From positions 62,001-126,000 of the forward strand of contig NW_015971549.1 of the NCBI RefSeq assembly GCF_000182565.1: a stretch of 64,000 bases of DNA. The letters are read 5' to 3'. A program made the position numbers and the translations under genes. Within the stretch, counting starts at the first letter, position 1. Each line of letters begins with the position of its first letter. This document shows positions 23,901 to 36,400 of this stretch, piece after piece. The stretch is from Spizellomyces punctatus DAOM BR117 (lineage: Eukaryota > Chytridiomycota > Chytridiomycetes > Spizellomycetales > Spizellomycetaceae). The notes beneath the pieces were generated by a model. It worked only from the letters and a program-made list of their open reading frames with translations. It was not told the DNA's origin and did not search any database.

Positions 23901-26900
23901 ATGATACGTGCAGGATTTGGGAGGGCTATTTGTCATGCAAGGCGGTTGTCGACGATAGAGATACGGGCATTGCGGCACCAACCAGCTACCCCGCTGCTCT
24001 TGGACAATCACACCTTGTGGAAGAGAAAGGCGAGTACTGCGACACAAGAAGCTTCGTTGGCAGAGGGCAAAGAAAGGCCATTATTGGATGCAGATATCGC
24101 GCAAAAGATAGATGTGAAGGCGGATCGAGATGTTACTGCTGAACAGGCTGTTCCTGAAGAAGACTGGCAGCAGGATAACATTGCTCTTAGCTTGGCCGAG
24201 ACTGGGGCGGAAAAGAAAGTTGCAGCAGAGGGAGGGAAGGTTATCGACGATTTGCTCGAAGACTGTGCTAAAGACTTGAAGGTAGCGACTCAGCGATACT
24301 TGCATCTGGAGGAGTCGAACAGAACTGCAGATTGGACGTCTGTACAATATAGTCACCTCATCAACCGTGTTGGGAATATCCCGTCCCAAGATTTGCCCAC
24401 AACCGTCTTTGATAAAGTCCGACAGATCACCAGAAGCCGAAGCATAAAATTGGATGAAAAAGCGCATTTGCAAATGGTCCGAGTGTACACAGCGGCGGAT
24501 ATCCGACGTGCACAGCGGTACTTGGCCATGGAATCCGAATTGGAAGTGGAGCGAGCAAGAATAACCGGGGAAGCTCCCAAGAGTGTTCAAAACCGAATCC
24601 AGCGTCTGCAGAAACGCATGGAAGCGTGCTCCTCGCAAGCACATGCGGATGCTGCTGAGGAACTGATGCAGCAGGCATTTGACGAGGGCTACCGTCCGCG
24701 CCCCTCGGATTATGCGGCCATGTTGCACATGCATGGAACTCGCCGAAACGTCGCGTCTGTGGAAAAATGGGTGCAGCTGCTGTCGGAACGGGATGTTGAG
24801 ATCAAACTTCCAATATACGTCGCGGTAATCACTGCATACGGATATCTTGGAGACGCATACAATGCTCAGAAGTGGTTTGAAAAGTATGTCAGCACTCATG
24901 GGCGTCGCGCCGAAGTTTATAAAGCTTTTATCGAAGCGTTGGGAAGGGTGGGCCGTGCACCACTTGCACGGGATATTCTTGAACGCGTTATGCCTGAACA
25001 AAAGGTGCAGCCGACCATTGATACGTACACTGCTGTTTCGAAAGTCCTTGGCTCGAGTGGGGACTTTGTTGGCGCTATTGAGATCCTTGGTCGAATGCGG
25101 GCGGATTCTGTTCTGGCGAAGGGCATAGAAGATGCTTATTCTGTCATATTAGAGCAAGCGATCCTCAAAGGCGATTATGCTGTTGCGTCGGATATGTTCG
25201 CGCATCTTAAGGAACGGCGGCTACCGAACTTTACGTATTCCCAGTATGGACGACTATGCATTGAACAGAATCATCTCGATGAAGCCCTTGCTGTTTATCG
25301 GAAGATATACAGCCGGAGTGGAATGGCTGATCCAATGTTTTCCGGTGATCTAGCGAACTCTTTAATCAAGGCAGGACGAAAGTCGGATGCATTCCGTCTG
25401 TTGGAAATCGTACACAGCGCTAGTGCCAAACGCAAGGCTTCCTCCCCGGGAGGCGACGGGAATGTTTTCCGTCTAGTTCCTATCCTCATGGATGCGGCGA
25501 AAGGTGATTTAAAGATGTTATTACGATTACAAGAAATTGCAGAATCACAGGGATACTATGGGTCCGAAAGCAAATCACCTTGTGGCGCTTTGTTGGCTGC
25601 ATACCAGCAGAAGAAAGATTCGGTAGATCTGTCCATAGAAGACTATCGTATTTTGTACCTGTCCTTGTTCTCCTCCAGAAAGGCTACGAGCAAGGACGAC
25701 CTTCAAAAGGCATCGTTCGCCTTTCTGAAGGATATGGAGTTGAAGGGGTTGAAGCCTACGGAAGCCCTCAGCGATCTGGTGATTTCAGGATTTAAAGGCC
25801 GCTACATGGTTGGAGCGGAGATCGAGTGGAAGAAGGCAATGGCTAAACTTGACGTCAAGACACCAGAAATCTCTTCTGAATATGCCTCTTTCATTACGAG
25901 GGAGGAACAGCAAAGTTTGTGTCGAAAGATTGTGAGCTGCTGTAGCAGCGGAAACGTGGCAGAAGCGCTACAGATAATGGAGAAACTCCAGAAAGTGAAC
26001 CTCTTCCCTGACCCGTTTACTGTTTCGCGTTTGATATTGACGTTGGGATCGAGAGGCGAATTCGAGACCGTCACGCAGGTATTCACGAAGGCTCTGGAAC
26101 GGGCAAGAACACTACGTAATCTGAAGGTCAGGGAACATTGGGAAGATTCTGCGTTCGAAGCTGTGATAATAGCTTATACGCGGGCAGGTTACGTGTCCGC
26201 GGCCGCCAAATTTTTCATTGAAAGTGTAACTGTGCTGGGACGACATCCGTTTGCTCAGAAGACATATGTGTGGTTCTTTGACACGGTTGGTCGAAGCAGG
26301 GGTATAGCGAATGAGGATTACGCGGACATATATGCCGTTTTCGAAGCGTATAGGGATTTGGTTGGGGCAAAGACAATATCACTCGCTGTCTACAACGCAG
26401 TGTTGAGAATTATGCGCAAAGCAGGAAGATATGAACACGTCGTTGAACTCGCACGCTTGATGCAGGAGGCTGAGATCACATTAGATCCGCCCACCTACCA
26501 GAACTTGATTTTGTCATTGATTCGATCTCAGCGTATTGATGAGGCGGCAAAGCTGTTTGAGAAGTACCTGGACGAATATTGGGAGCGTATGGATATTACG
26601 GTTTTCAATGTGATGATCTCTGGATACCTGGCACACGATGATTTTGCAGACGCGTTACGTGTGTTGAAAATTGCCGAAAGTGCAGACCTTCGAGCAAATG
26701 TAGAGACATATGAATTGTTGATTACTGGTTTGGCACGATCTGAAGAGTACGCAGGCAGCGCGTTGTCCTTGGTACACAAAATGAAGGAGAGCGGTCTTCC
26801 TGTTCGACCGCAGGTCTACGAATCTGTGATTTTGGGAACCTGCTCGGGGAAAACAAAGTCATTATCCGTAGCTCTGCAATGTTATCGCGCGATGGAGCAA

Positions 26901-27293
26901 GCCAACATGCGGCCAAGCCCTAATGTGTTTGAGAAGCTTATCGTTGCGATGATTGATCAGGGCGATATGGTGACCGCGGAGAAGTTACGCCTGAGTATGG
27001 ACACCATTGGTCGTCATCCTACGTCGGAAACCGAGGCGGCCCTACAAGCAGGGTATCTCAAAAGAGGCGATCTGCTCTCTGCGCGACGGGTATTTGATGG
27101 AATGGCAAATCCAGTTTCGGAAACATCAATACCTCACCCGACGCGAACCAAGGAGTCATACCAGATGATAATAAACGCTGCCATCAAGGCAGGAAGAACG
27201 GATTTAGCGGCAGAGTACGTAGCACAAGCGAAAGGTAGTCCTTATGAGGCAGAATCTCCAGGGTGGGCGGAAAGCTTAGCGCTGGGGGCATAG
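23901..27293 (+). CDS. Large mitochondrial pentatricopeptide-repeat protein
   Basis: An intron-free frame of 1130 residues, unusual next to its intron-rich neighbours. The first 50 residues are rich in Arg, Ser and Ala with almost no acids (GRAICHARRLS...), a mitochondrial presequence. Repeated helix pairs of about 35 residues follow through most of the protein, for example VFNVMISGYLAHDDFADALRV, VYESVILGTCSG, VFEKLIVAMIDQGDMVTAEKL and TYTAVSKVLGSSGDF, which fit the PPR pattern. PPR proteins bind single-stranded organellar RNA and act in mitochondrial RNA stability or translation. No SMR, DYW or nuclease domain is seen at the end. A specific target or orthologue cannot be given. The start is the ATG that opens the presequence; it lies 198 bp after the lipase stop. 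Confidence 0.9.
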   Translation: MIRAGFGRAICHARRLSTIEIRALRHQPATPLLLDNHTLWKRKASTATQEASLAEGKERPLLDADIAQKIDVKADRDVTAEQAVPEEDWQQDNIALSLAETGAEKKVAAEGGKVIDDLLEDCAKDLKVATQRYLHLEESNRTADWTSVQYSHLINRVGNIPSQDLPTTVFDKVRQITRSRSIKLDEKAHLQMVRVYTAADIRRAQRYLAMESELEVERARITGEAPKSVQNRIQRLQKRMEACSSQAHADAAEELMQQAFDEGYRPRPSDYAAMLHMHGTRRNVASVEKWVQLLSERDVEIKLPIYVAVITAYGYLGDAYNAQKWFEKYVSTHGRRAEVYKAFIEALGRVGRAPLARDILERVMPEQKVQPTIDTYTAVSKVLGSSGDFVGAIEILGRMRADSVLAKGIEDAYSVILEQAILKGDYAVASDMFAHLKERRLPNFTYSQYGRLCIEQNHLDEALAVYRKIYSRSGMADPMFSGDLANSLIKAGRKSDAFRLLEIVHSASAKRKASSPGGDGNVFRLVPILMDAAKGDLKMLLRLQEIAESQGYYGSESKSPCGALLAAYQQKKDSVDLSIEDYRILYLSLFSSRKATSKDDLQKASFAFLKDMELKGLKPTEALSDLVISGFKGRYMVGAEIEWKKAMAKLDVKTPEISSEYASFITREEQQSLCRKIVSCCSSGNVAEALQIMEKLQKVNLFPDPFTVSRLILTLGSRGEFETVTQVFTKALERARTLRNLKVREHWEDSAFEAVIIAYTRAGYVSAAAKFFIESVTVLGRHPFAQKTYVWFFDTVGRSRGIANEDYADIYAVFEAYRDLVGAKTISLAVYNAVLRIMRKAGRYEHVVELARLMQEAEITLDPPTYQNLILSLIRSQRIDEAAKLFEKYLDEYWERMDITVFNVMISGYLAHDDFADALRVLKIAESADLRANVETYELLITGLARSEEYAGSALSLVHKMKESGLPVRPQVYESVILGTCSGKTKSLSVALQCYRAMEQANMRPSPNVFEKLIVAMIDQGDMVTAEKLRLSMDTIGRHPTSETEAALQAGYLKRGDLLSARRVFDGMANPVSETSIPHPTRTKESYQMIINAAIKAGRTDLAAEYVAQAKGSPYEAESPGWAESLALGA

Positions 27294-27480
27294 GCAGCAT
27301 AGACGCATGATATTGGATAGGCATACTTTTTATAGAATCGTTGGCGACCAATAGTGTGCCAGATGGGTGCCCCTACGCGCATATTTATGTTATACATTCG
27401 CAAACATCACTTATACTCTGTCAAAGGTCCTTATTTACAATGTATTGTACAAAAACTTTGCAATATACAAACAAAAAAGT

Positions 27481-30400
27481 TTAATGAGGCGTTCGAATGA
27501 GATATACCAGAACTAGACCATCCACGGTTCCAACGACAATAGACCTTTGGTTGGCGCCAACCGCCAAGGAGGTAGGCTGACTGGCAAGCGGGACCATGGC
27601 ACATACTTCTCCGTTAGCCCTCGCTTGCCTAACAAAGTTCTTGCCATTATGATCAGGCTGACTATCCACCTCTGAAGCCAGCCCAATATCCCAAACCCTC
27701 ATTATGTGATCCGCTGCAATAGTGATAATATATCGGGGATTGTCCATAAAGCTCCATAAGACAATTCGACCTGATTCGTGACGAAGCGAACAATGCCTCC
27801 ATGGTTTATCTAGTCGCATGACAACGATAATGCCGACATCTTGGGAGGATGTGTGATTCACGATATCGCCTTGCTCCTCCATTTCTACAGCAGAGTATGC
27901 GAATAATTTCCCTAGCTTATGCGATCGGCACTCTTGTATCTGTATGTTATCTCCCTCTGAACCACCAGAAGACCAGATTTCGCCATTGACCCACACACTC
28001 GATGCAGAGCAGTAGATAATTTGATGCGAAGCGGACCAGCACAAATCTTGAACACGTTCTCCTTCCCAGGTTTCAAATGTCTGAAGATCGTGCCCGGTAT
28101 GCGGATCTACCATATAAACGCAATTTCCGTTTGCCATGGCTATTCGTGTGCCATCCGGAGAGAATAGGCGGGACGGCAGAGATGTGCAGTGACGCTGAAA
28201 GAGAGGTGTTTGGTGGTATGTTAGTGAACGGTCTGCTCGCCGGAGTAGTTGCCAAGCAGTAAATGTGTCGTGGACTCCCCAAGTGTACAAGCACAGACCA
28301 TGGTGCTCTGTTTTCAGACGGCTGAGGGTAACTCGACGGAGGCGACTTGAGTGTAGAATGCGCAGAGATTCTTTATGATTGTGAAGATCGAAGACAATGC
28401 CTAGATTCCCACAGGCACTTGCTATATAGTTTTCCATCTTTGAAACGTGGACAGAGTTTGGTTGGTCGGGTAACGTGGTTTGAGTAATAGGACGGACCTG
28501 GGTAAAGTTTGCATCGATAGACCAGATGATGTAGGTCTTGTCATTGGAAGATGATATCAAGCTTAAACCGCTATTGGCGCTATTGCCGCGAGTGAAGTCC
28601 AGATGCGAAACAGCCTTTGTGTGATGAGGATCGGACACAGACATGAGTGGCACGATCTTTCCTTCATTCTTCCAACTATGTGTGTTGCACACAAGCAGTT
28701 GGTTTTCACTCGATAAGAGAAACCGTTCCCTTCCCCGAGAGGTGGCGGTACACATGTTCGTTAAGCACGATGCACCTGTATTCACCCGCTTAATCCAGCG
28801 TCCCGTTTCGACCTCTGCGACGGTGATCACACCGAGCGGTGTTCCGCAGAAAAGCAGAGTTTCATCCGCGGAGAAACTGAGGCATTGGATGGGTGTGTCA
28901 GAGGGGGTGTGAATCAATGCGCATCGAGAGTGATTGTCAATTCGCCATATCATGATTCCACCGTCGATGCGCGTTACCGCCAATAAATCTCGCCCGAGGG
29001 AGAATGCTCCTACAGATGTTGCCGACGTAAGTTCCTCGTTGAACCGACATATTTCCCGCATCTTGACCGCGTTGAAGACAATAATGCCTTTATTTCGGCG
29101 CGAATACGTGGCTATCCTATGCCCGTCGATGGAGTGAGCGATAACTGCATCAGAGGTGCCTTTTGTTTGAGTAGGAGGCATATCCGCGTCCAACACACTC
29201 AACACGTCATCTCCACGATCTGATCGAGGTGCAGACTTATTGGGCGCTTCAGCATCGAAGTCGATGCACTCGAGCTGCGTGTGTTCACCGGATTGCCAGA
29301 TGCTCTCAAGACTCTCAGAGAAAAATATGGCCCCTCCCCTATAGGAAGATTCTACGAAGGCAATCATTTTGCCATTTGACAGGTTGTACAAGCAAATGTC
29401 CTTATTGCGTAAGGCAATGGCGACCCTTTCAGCACCATTCAGACTGAAGCAGCACGCAACAGCTGAAGCTGCCGGAAAGGGTGACTGAAGTAGCACTTCG
29501 GTCAACACGTAAGAATCGATGTCCCACGCTTTGACTGTGCCCTCGTCTGTCACGGTCAGGCAGCATCGTCCAATGGCTTTCTGTACTTGTACGGTAACTG
29601 CTATCAGCTTCGTAGCTTCCGTTGCCACTATAATGGACTCAGCATGTGATTCGGAAGGCGTAATACATTCGAGCAGGCTGTCGCCGTGCGCTCTGTTGTT
29701 GCGTGACCGAGCATCCTGTCGCACGCTAGGGCAGGCTCCTTTTGGGAGATTATAGGCCAACGTAAAACACATTTTGGGATATTGGCGAAGATAGTGCCCA
29801 TACGTCTCGACGAACAGGTTGTAGTCACCCAGTCGGGTAATCAGCTCATTGTCGCTCTCCGTCTGGGCTCGCTTGAGAACCTCTGCGATGAAGCCGACAA
29901 CCTCATATCCAACACCTGCAACAAACGCGCTTTCAATGAAACCCAGATTACAAAGTACTCGCGCAGTTTCATGAGGAGAAAATCCAGCCGTTAACTGATG
30001 GTGAACAATATCCACTGCCCGATGAGAGTCATACTTTCGCCACTGCTGCTGTCCAGCGGATACCGTTATGCAGGTAGATGCGTAAAACATTGCAAGAAGG
30101 CGATGCTGATGGGTCACGTCGGCTGAGCTTCTGATATATCGCTTTTTGATGGCCGTCGTGAACTCTTCGTGGAAAGGAATCAAATGCCCCGACTCTGTTT
30201 CGGCAAGAAGATCTTTCAGAGATTCATAAATGAGATTCCAGTCCAAGAATGGGAGTTTCAACAGCTCAATTATTTCGACTTCTCGTAGCCCCGAGCGAGA
30301 ACTGGCGATTGCAGTGAGCGTACCAGCAATGACATCTCGACCATGGATCTGCTCGAATTCGTTCAACATTTGGTCAAACATGGACGCAACGTCAACCGGT

Positions 30401-33400
30401 ATGTCCAGATTTGAGAAAGTGCGGCCAAATTCAGTGCGCTTGATTTTTTTGAGTAGCAATGCAAGATACAATGGCTTGGAAAGATTCATCTTGGCAAGAA
30501 TACTTTGAACCTGCCGGTGTTCCACATCTATGTTCATACGAAGGCATTGCATCCTCAGGATGTCCTTCTGCTCCTGATTAGTCAAACCTCCGAGTTTCCA
30601 GCTTTTCGTGTCAGGATGTCTCTTTCTTAGGGCAGGAAGGACCTTCTCGTCAGCAGCACTGAATAACCAGCGTACTCGCAACAGAGTTTGGTTATCGACA
30701 TCCGCAATGGATGGAAGCCAACTGAAATCATGCTGTTTTTTGCTTCCCAAAATGCTTAGGCGGTCGACCCCGTCCACAATGATAAGCACGTTTGTTCCTA
30801 GCTTGGCGACCTTCTTCAGCTTTGTGGCAAAACCTAATATATTCTGCTCCGAGGTACCGGTCCCAATATCAATCCTTTCTGCCTCCAAGTGTTTTGACAA
30901 TTGTGTTTGAAATCGTCGAAGCATTTGGCTGATGTCAAAGGATCCATACCACGTTCGCACAAAATTTGTCAAAACAAGAAAACCATTCGCTTGAAACTCG
31001 GAGCATATCTTGCCTAGAAGAGTAGTTTTTCCCATGCCGCTTTCGCCATGGAGGAGCAAGGTGTTCTCCATTGGTACCTCGCCCTCTGCCGCTGGATTGT
31101 TGTTTATTGATAGGAAGGCTCGGCGGACATGTTCCAGTACCTCTGATCGTCCAGAAAAATCGGTCAGATTGCTGACGGGAGCAATGGGCAGAGAACTGAA
31201 GTCTCGCAAGTCTATGCATTGTGCGATGTCTTTGGCTACTTGTAAACCCCAGACTTCCAGACCGCCCATTTTGACTCTTCGATCTTCGATCCGGGAGAAA
31301 TAGCTTTGATAAATGTGAACTGGACACCTGGACTCTGAAAGTTGCTGCTTCAGTTTCTCAACCCGTTCTATGGCTCTTGAGTTTTCTGGTTCGTACAGCG
31401 ATCGGAAGCTTTTTGGGACAGAGCGGGTGAAAGCGGCATCGCGGAAATAAAATATGAACGAACTATTCTGGACAGGTAGCTCTAGAGCACAGTCGATTTC
31501 AATTTCCCACAATTTTGAGTGCGCTTGCATCGTGCCCTGAACTTCAAGACTCCTGTCGGGAGAAGAATCGCCGAGTTTCGAGCCAATAATTGATAAGAAG
31601 ATGTCTGCACGTCGAATTTGCCATCTACTTGCTTGAACATAATCACTTTCACTAACACGGGCACTTGGGTGCCCAGCACGGAAATCCACGACGTGTAGCA
31701 GAATATGTTTGCGCAACATTTTATGTTGAAGCTGAGGTAGTATGTTACTGTAAAAATATTCTCGTTCGTTGTAAGTGTCTGGTGTGGAGCACAAGTAGAC
31801 AGTGACGTAGCGGGTAAAGGTGGGTGCACTGCCAGCGGAGGAGGCATGGAAAGAACTTTTCCCCCAATTCAGCTCGCTTAAATGCTCAAGATCGGCGATA
31901 CTGAACGGCTCCGAGGAACACAAGGCAGTCACGCCATGCAAATACAATTCTGAAGGAGAAACTCGCGTACGCAAGGATAGATCAGGTAGGCTATTATCCG
32001 GACTGTCCAGGTGTACGGCAGATGAGTCGCTGATCACCTGCGCAGGCACACTGATTTCATATTCACTCATCATATTGGTCGCTGGGGGTTCACCGGCTCC
32101 AGTAGTCAGGGGTCCTTCATTTTTCACATACAATCGCAATACCAACGGGGGAAGGATTGACGAGCACCCAAGAGCTATAGCTTCAATAGCTTCATTCTGG
32201 ATCCTTACGTTCCTTAACAGTAGATCTGTCAGTATGTACGAGGACTCGGAGAGAGTATCCTTCGCTTGCAGGCAGTTCATTTCGTTAGAGCCCACGTGGA
32301 ATTCTAGACAGCTTTTGACTCTCTCGAGTGGAACCGCATGCGTGTTACAATAACCCATCATGGCAGCATGCACCACTTGTGTCACTGATATGGGTAGCTT
32401 CACGCTGACGAACTGCAGTGGATTCGAGATGGTACATCCTGAGAGGAATTGTGCAGCAATTCCAAGCTCTTGAAAATATGATGAAATCTCGTACTCTAGA
32501 TGTTTGGGTGCCAAACACCATGAGTGGGGTATTCGACGAGCTGTCAGAATTTTCAAAATGTGCCGACTTTCGTACGTATCGCATCCACTAAGGATTGCAT
32601 CTAGCCCTTGTTTCACGCGGCGGAAGACAAGATTGTAGCGCCCCGCTTCTCTCAGTAAGAGTGTCCGTCCATTTTGAACTCTGGAGGCTGACTCATAAAG
32701 ATGGCGAACACTCGGCAGTCTAGGTAAGGTCCTCCAAAATCTTCCTATTTTACTTAGGAAGTCTTTATCCAGCATCGAAAGGGAAGAAAGGGAAGCTTCA
32801 CTGGCGTGTAGCGCAGGGCCGCATGGACAGTCGAGCAGCAGCTGCAGCTTCTCAGATACCCTCTTCCGTAGCCGCTGGCAATTGATCGTGCCTGCGCCGA
32901 TTTTTGAATCTAAGGACTCTTGCGCAGATAGGTGCTGATCATTGTCAAAGCTTTTCTCGAAGTTTTCATAGTTGACCACGTCGAGTTCTGATGGTTTAAC
33001 GTACTCATCCAAAATGGCAAGCACGGACGATCGGACGCTTTCTACGCGCTTCTTCTGATACCTAGGTGCCGCCTCCTTCAGATACACCGACTCCAATAGC
33101 AATGTTTCGGATATAGCCGGTGGTAAACCCCTGTTCCTGGCTTCTGCAATTATCGTGATCGATAGGTCAAAATCTACATCGTTAAAGTAAACGATTTTGG
33201 AGAACATCGTTTCGGGCCTTCTCGCTGTCACCACGAGCCCGACATGTCCATAAATGACGGAATAATATAAACGATCAACAGGGAGAGGTTGCTTGTTGTC
33301 GCGAACTATATAGTGCTTGCAGAAATGCTTTGCGAGGTGCCTGTTGTGAAGATGAGAGTAGTCCCAAATGAATGAGTTCGACCTTGCTCTTACCGAAATG

Positions 33401-36400
33401 ATAGATTTTTCTCGTGAAAGCAAACACGAACAAGGGTTGGCACATCCGCAGGGAGCCTTTCCTGTACAAACGCCGGGCAGAGGAACCACATCCGAAAGCT
33501 GGCAGCAGATTTCTGCACCATGTAAATTATAGCCTTCAATTGGCCAATCCAGTACGCATCGGCGTGAATAACCAGCCAATCTCCGTTTCCCGCAGCGTGA
33601 GAGACCTTGTCTTTCCACTTGTCACCTGCTTGCCATTAGCATACATGCTGCAAACGCAAATGAGATTAAACATACCACGCTTATCTTCTTCTGTCATTAT
33701 AGTTATCTGTATCTGTGTCCCTTCGTAATCTTCACAGCCCTGGACCACCAGACGATGTGTATCGGCCAATTCATCGGTCACAATCAGGACGATGGAATGG
33801 TTCCCTTGCAGACGCATGAACTGATCGCTACTACTGTCTTCTACAAGCAAGCCATAGCTCGTCAACATATTGACAAGGACTGGTTTTAGCATATCCGGAC
33901 GATTAATCCTGCATATTGAGTGTTAGTCACAGCAGTCATACGCCATCTCTACATAACACAGCACATGATGATACGTACAGGGTAGCGACAAATTTCTCCA
34001 TATTAGAGAGCCGACGACTCCAAACGTTGGTAGACGAAGTAGTTTCAAAAAAGTCATATGCAGCGCATTCTGCATTGTGTGTAGCAGTAGTCAGGAATTC
34101 ATGCAAATCTGGCCAGCTGTCCAATTGAGAAAGAATAGTGGTCTGCAACGGTGTTCATAAAATCATTAGCGTCCACTTAATTTGCGACATGTCGCTGGTT
34201 GCATACCGTATTTAACTCTTCTGACTGGTTTTCATTCAAATACACCAAGACCTTTTCGAGAAGATTGACCTCGTTTCGGCTCACTAGACCCCGACGACGA
34301 GCATTCACAGTTGCTAGCACAAAGTGTACCGGTATTCGGTCCTCTTCCCGCAGCATATCATTGACCTTGATCATTAGCTGTAGAGTGAGTGCATTTGCTA
34401 CCTTATTGACCGCGGAATCGCTAAGCGCAGAAACTTTCAGGGTCGAGACTTCATTTCGTAGACAGTCATTGAAAATTTGGGTGAAGACCTGGTCATCGGT
34501 GGCATACAAACTATTGAGTAGCTTTATACGCTTGAACGCAGTATGGAGCTCACACCCGAATGTGGCCAGGCTCATGAATGGTTTATACTGGGGCAAAATA
34601 TCTGACTTGAATGCTTTGTATGCCTCGGTCATCGATTCAACAAGATAACCTTCACGTTGAAATAAAATGATATCGTGCATGAGATCCTCGCTGTCGGTAA
34701 TACTGCAGGTTTCCATCATGGTTATGCATGCGTCGAAAGAACTTTCGCTCGTGTGCTTCTTGGAGGATAGCTTCGCCTCTACGGATCTCAGTAAGAATTA
34801 ATGGTAAACGTGCATAGGTAGAATCAATATTCATTAACTTACGCATGCTTTTCCGCTGCTGACTGAAGCTTGGTGTGGCATTGCTCATGATAAAGTCAAA
34901 GAGTAGGCTTTGGAGGGTCGTCCCACAGTGCGTAAAATTTACGACCTGAAATTTATCGAGCATTGGTTCATTTGCCACGCCAGCATCTGCAAATACGACC
35001 AGCGGAGATCGTTGGGTAATGCTCGTTCGTAACTCCTTCAGCCTCTCCTGCTGAAATTTCAAAATCTCTCTGCCCAACTCCTTGCTAGTAAGGCCTTCTA
35101 TCCAAATTGGCTTCCAGCTTCCCTTTAGCCTGTTTAGCTGTTCTACAAAATCCGGGCGTCGTGCGTCCAAACGATCCGGTTCGCTTCCTTCAGATGTTAG
35201 GTATCCATACTGCTCCAGTATCAGTTTGGCTAAACCATTCGGGTCGATAAGCCATTTGTCACGTTTTGTTGCATGCATCAAGGTCAGATTTTGTCGAACA
35301 ATCTTGACTTTAAAGAGAGCTGAATTGGCTGGCATTCTTGTATCTTTCGTTAGGGGAATATTGGCAGCATGCCCATTGATATGTCGCTTGATGAGATGTC
35401 GCCATACGTCCTCGAGCTCAACCCTTTTTTCATCCGATAACGGGCCGAAATAGGCAAGAAGCCCACTGCGCATGAGCGTATTTGCCAGTAACAATTCTTT
35501 ACGGCTGCCGAGAGCATCAATACGGCTTTGGATTTTCTTTGACAGCTGTTGCAAAGACTTGATGAAGCGATCTTGGAACTGCAAATACTTTCCTGTTTTT
35601 TTGCCATCATGGAAGGCACAGGTGGCTTGGAACATCTCGGCAAGAAGCGTGAAGATGGATTCAGAAGCCCTTGAACGTTCGGTGACTGGGGGGTCCCACA
35701 GATGCAAGGGTTCTCGTACAGTACCAGGAATATTGACATCTACAGTAATAAGAGCTACCCCTCGCAATTGGCTCGGTTGCTTCCGAAATCGTTCTATTGT
35801 CGGATGTAGGAGACCAGCCTTACGAGCGCGAATCATAATCAACTCATGAACCTCTTTAGAGGGAAAGACCAAACCTGTCGCCGCTCGCAAGGCAATAAAT
35901 GCTTTGCGATGCCGAAGAGGTGAATGCTTTGCACCAGCCTGTTTTACTGGTAGGACCACATCCGCGCCGGAGGTTCCGTACTCTGCGAGGTATTCGGAGA
36001 ACGCCCTTTCTGCGGCAATAAACACATCATTGGTGACTTCCAGCTGAATGACGTTGTCCCATTGATTCGCGGATTGCCTTCCGTTTCGACTTAGTTGTAC
36101 ATATTCTGGCAATCGTTTCAGAAAAGCGGTCAACTTAGCATAGGCCCTAGAGGAATAAGGATAAGGGGGTAATTAGGTGGCCTTAAACCGACGCGATCCT
36201 ACTTGATTCCAAGAAGTCCCCCCATATTCGTTTTCACGGAAGACTCGATCAGGTTTATTCGCTTTTCGATTTGGTTTGCCAAAGTGAAATAGAACACTTT
36301 CCAATCCATGTCTTTAGGATAAACAAATGTGACTCCCCATCCGCGGCGATACGACATCCATTTCCAAAACTCTTCATCTGCCAATAAATCCGCCCACTTT

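Noticed and set aside
27481-33618. NACHT-WD40 part as a separate gene starting at 33618
   Set aside because: The frame's first 500 residues match the dynein C-terminal domain, the residues before 33394 make sense only in another frame joined to AAA6, and a GTAAGA...CAACAG intron links the two.
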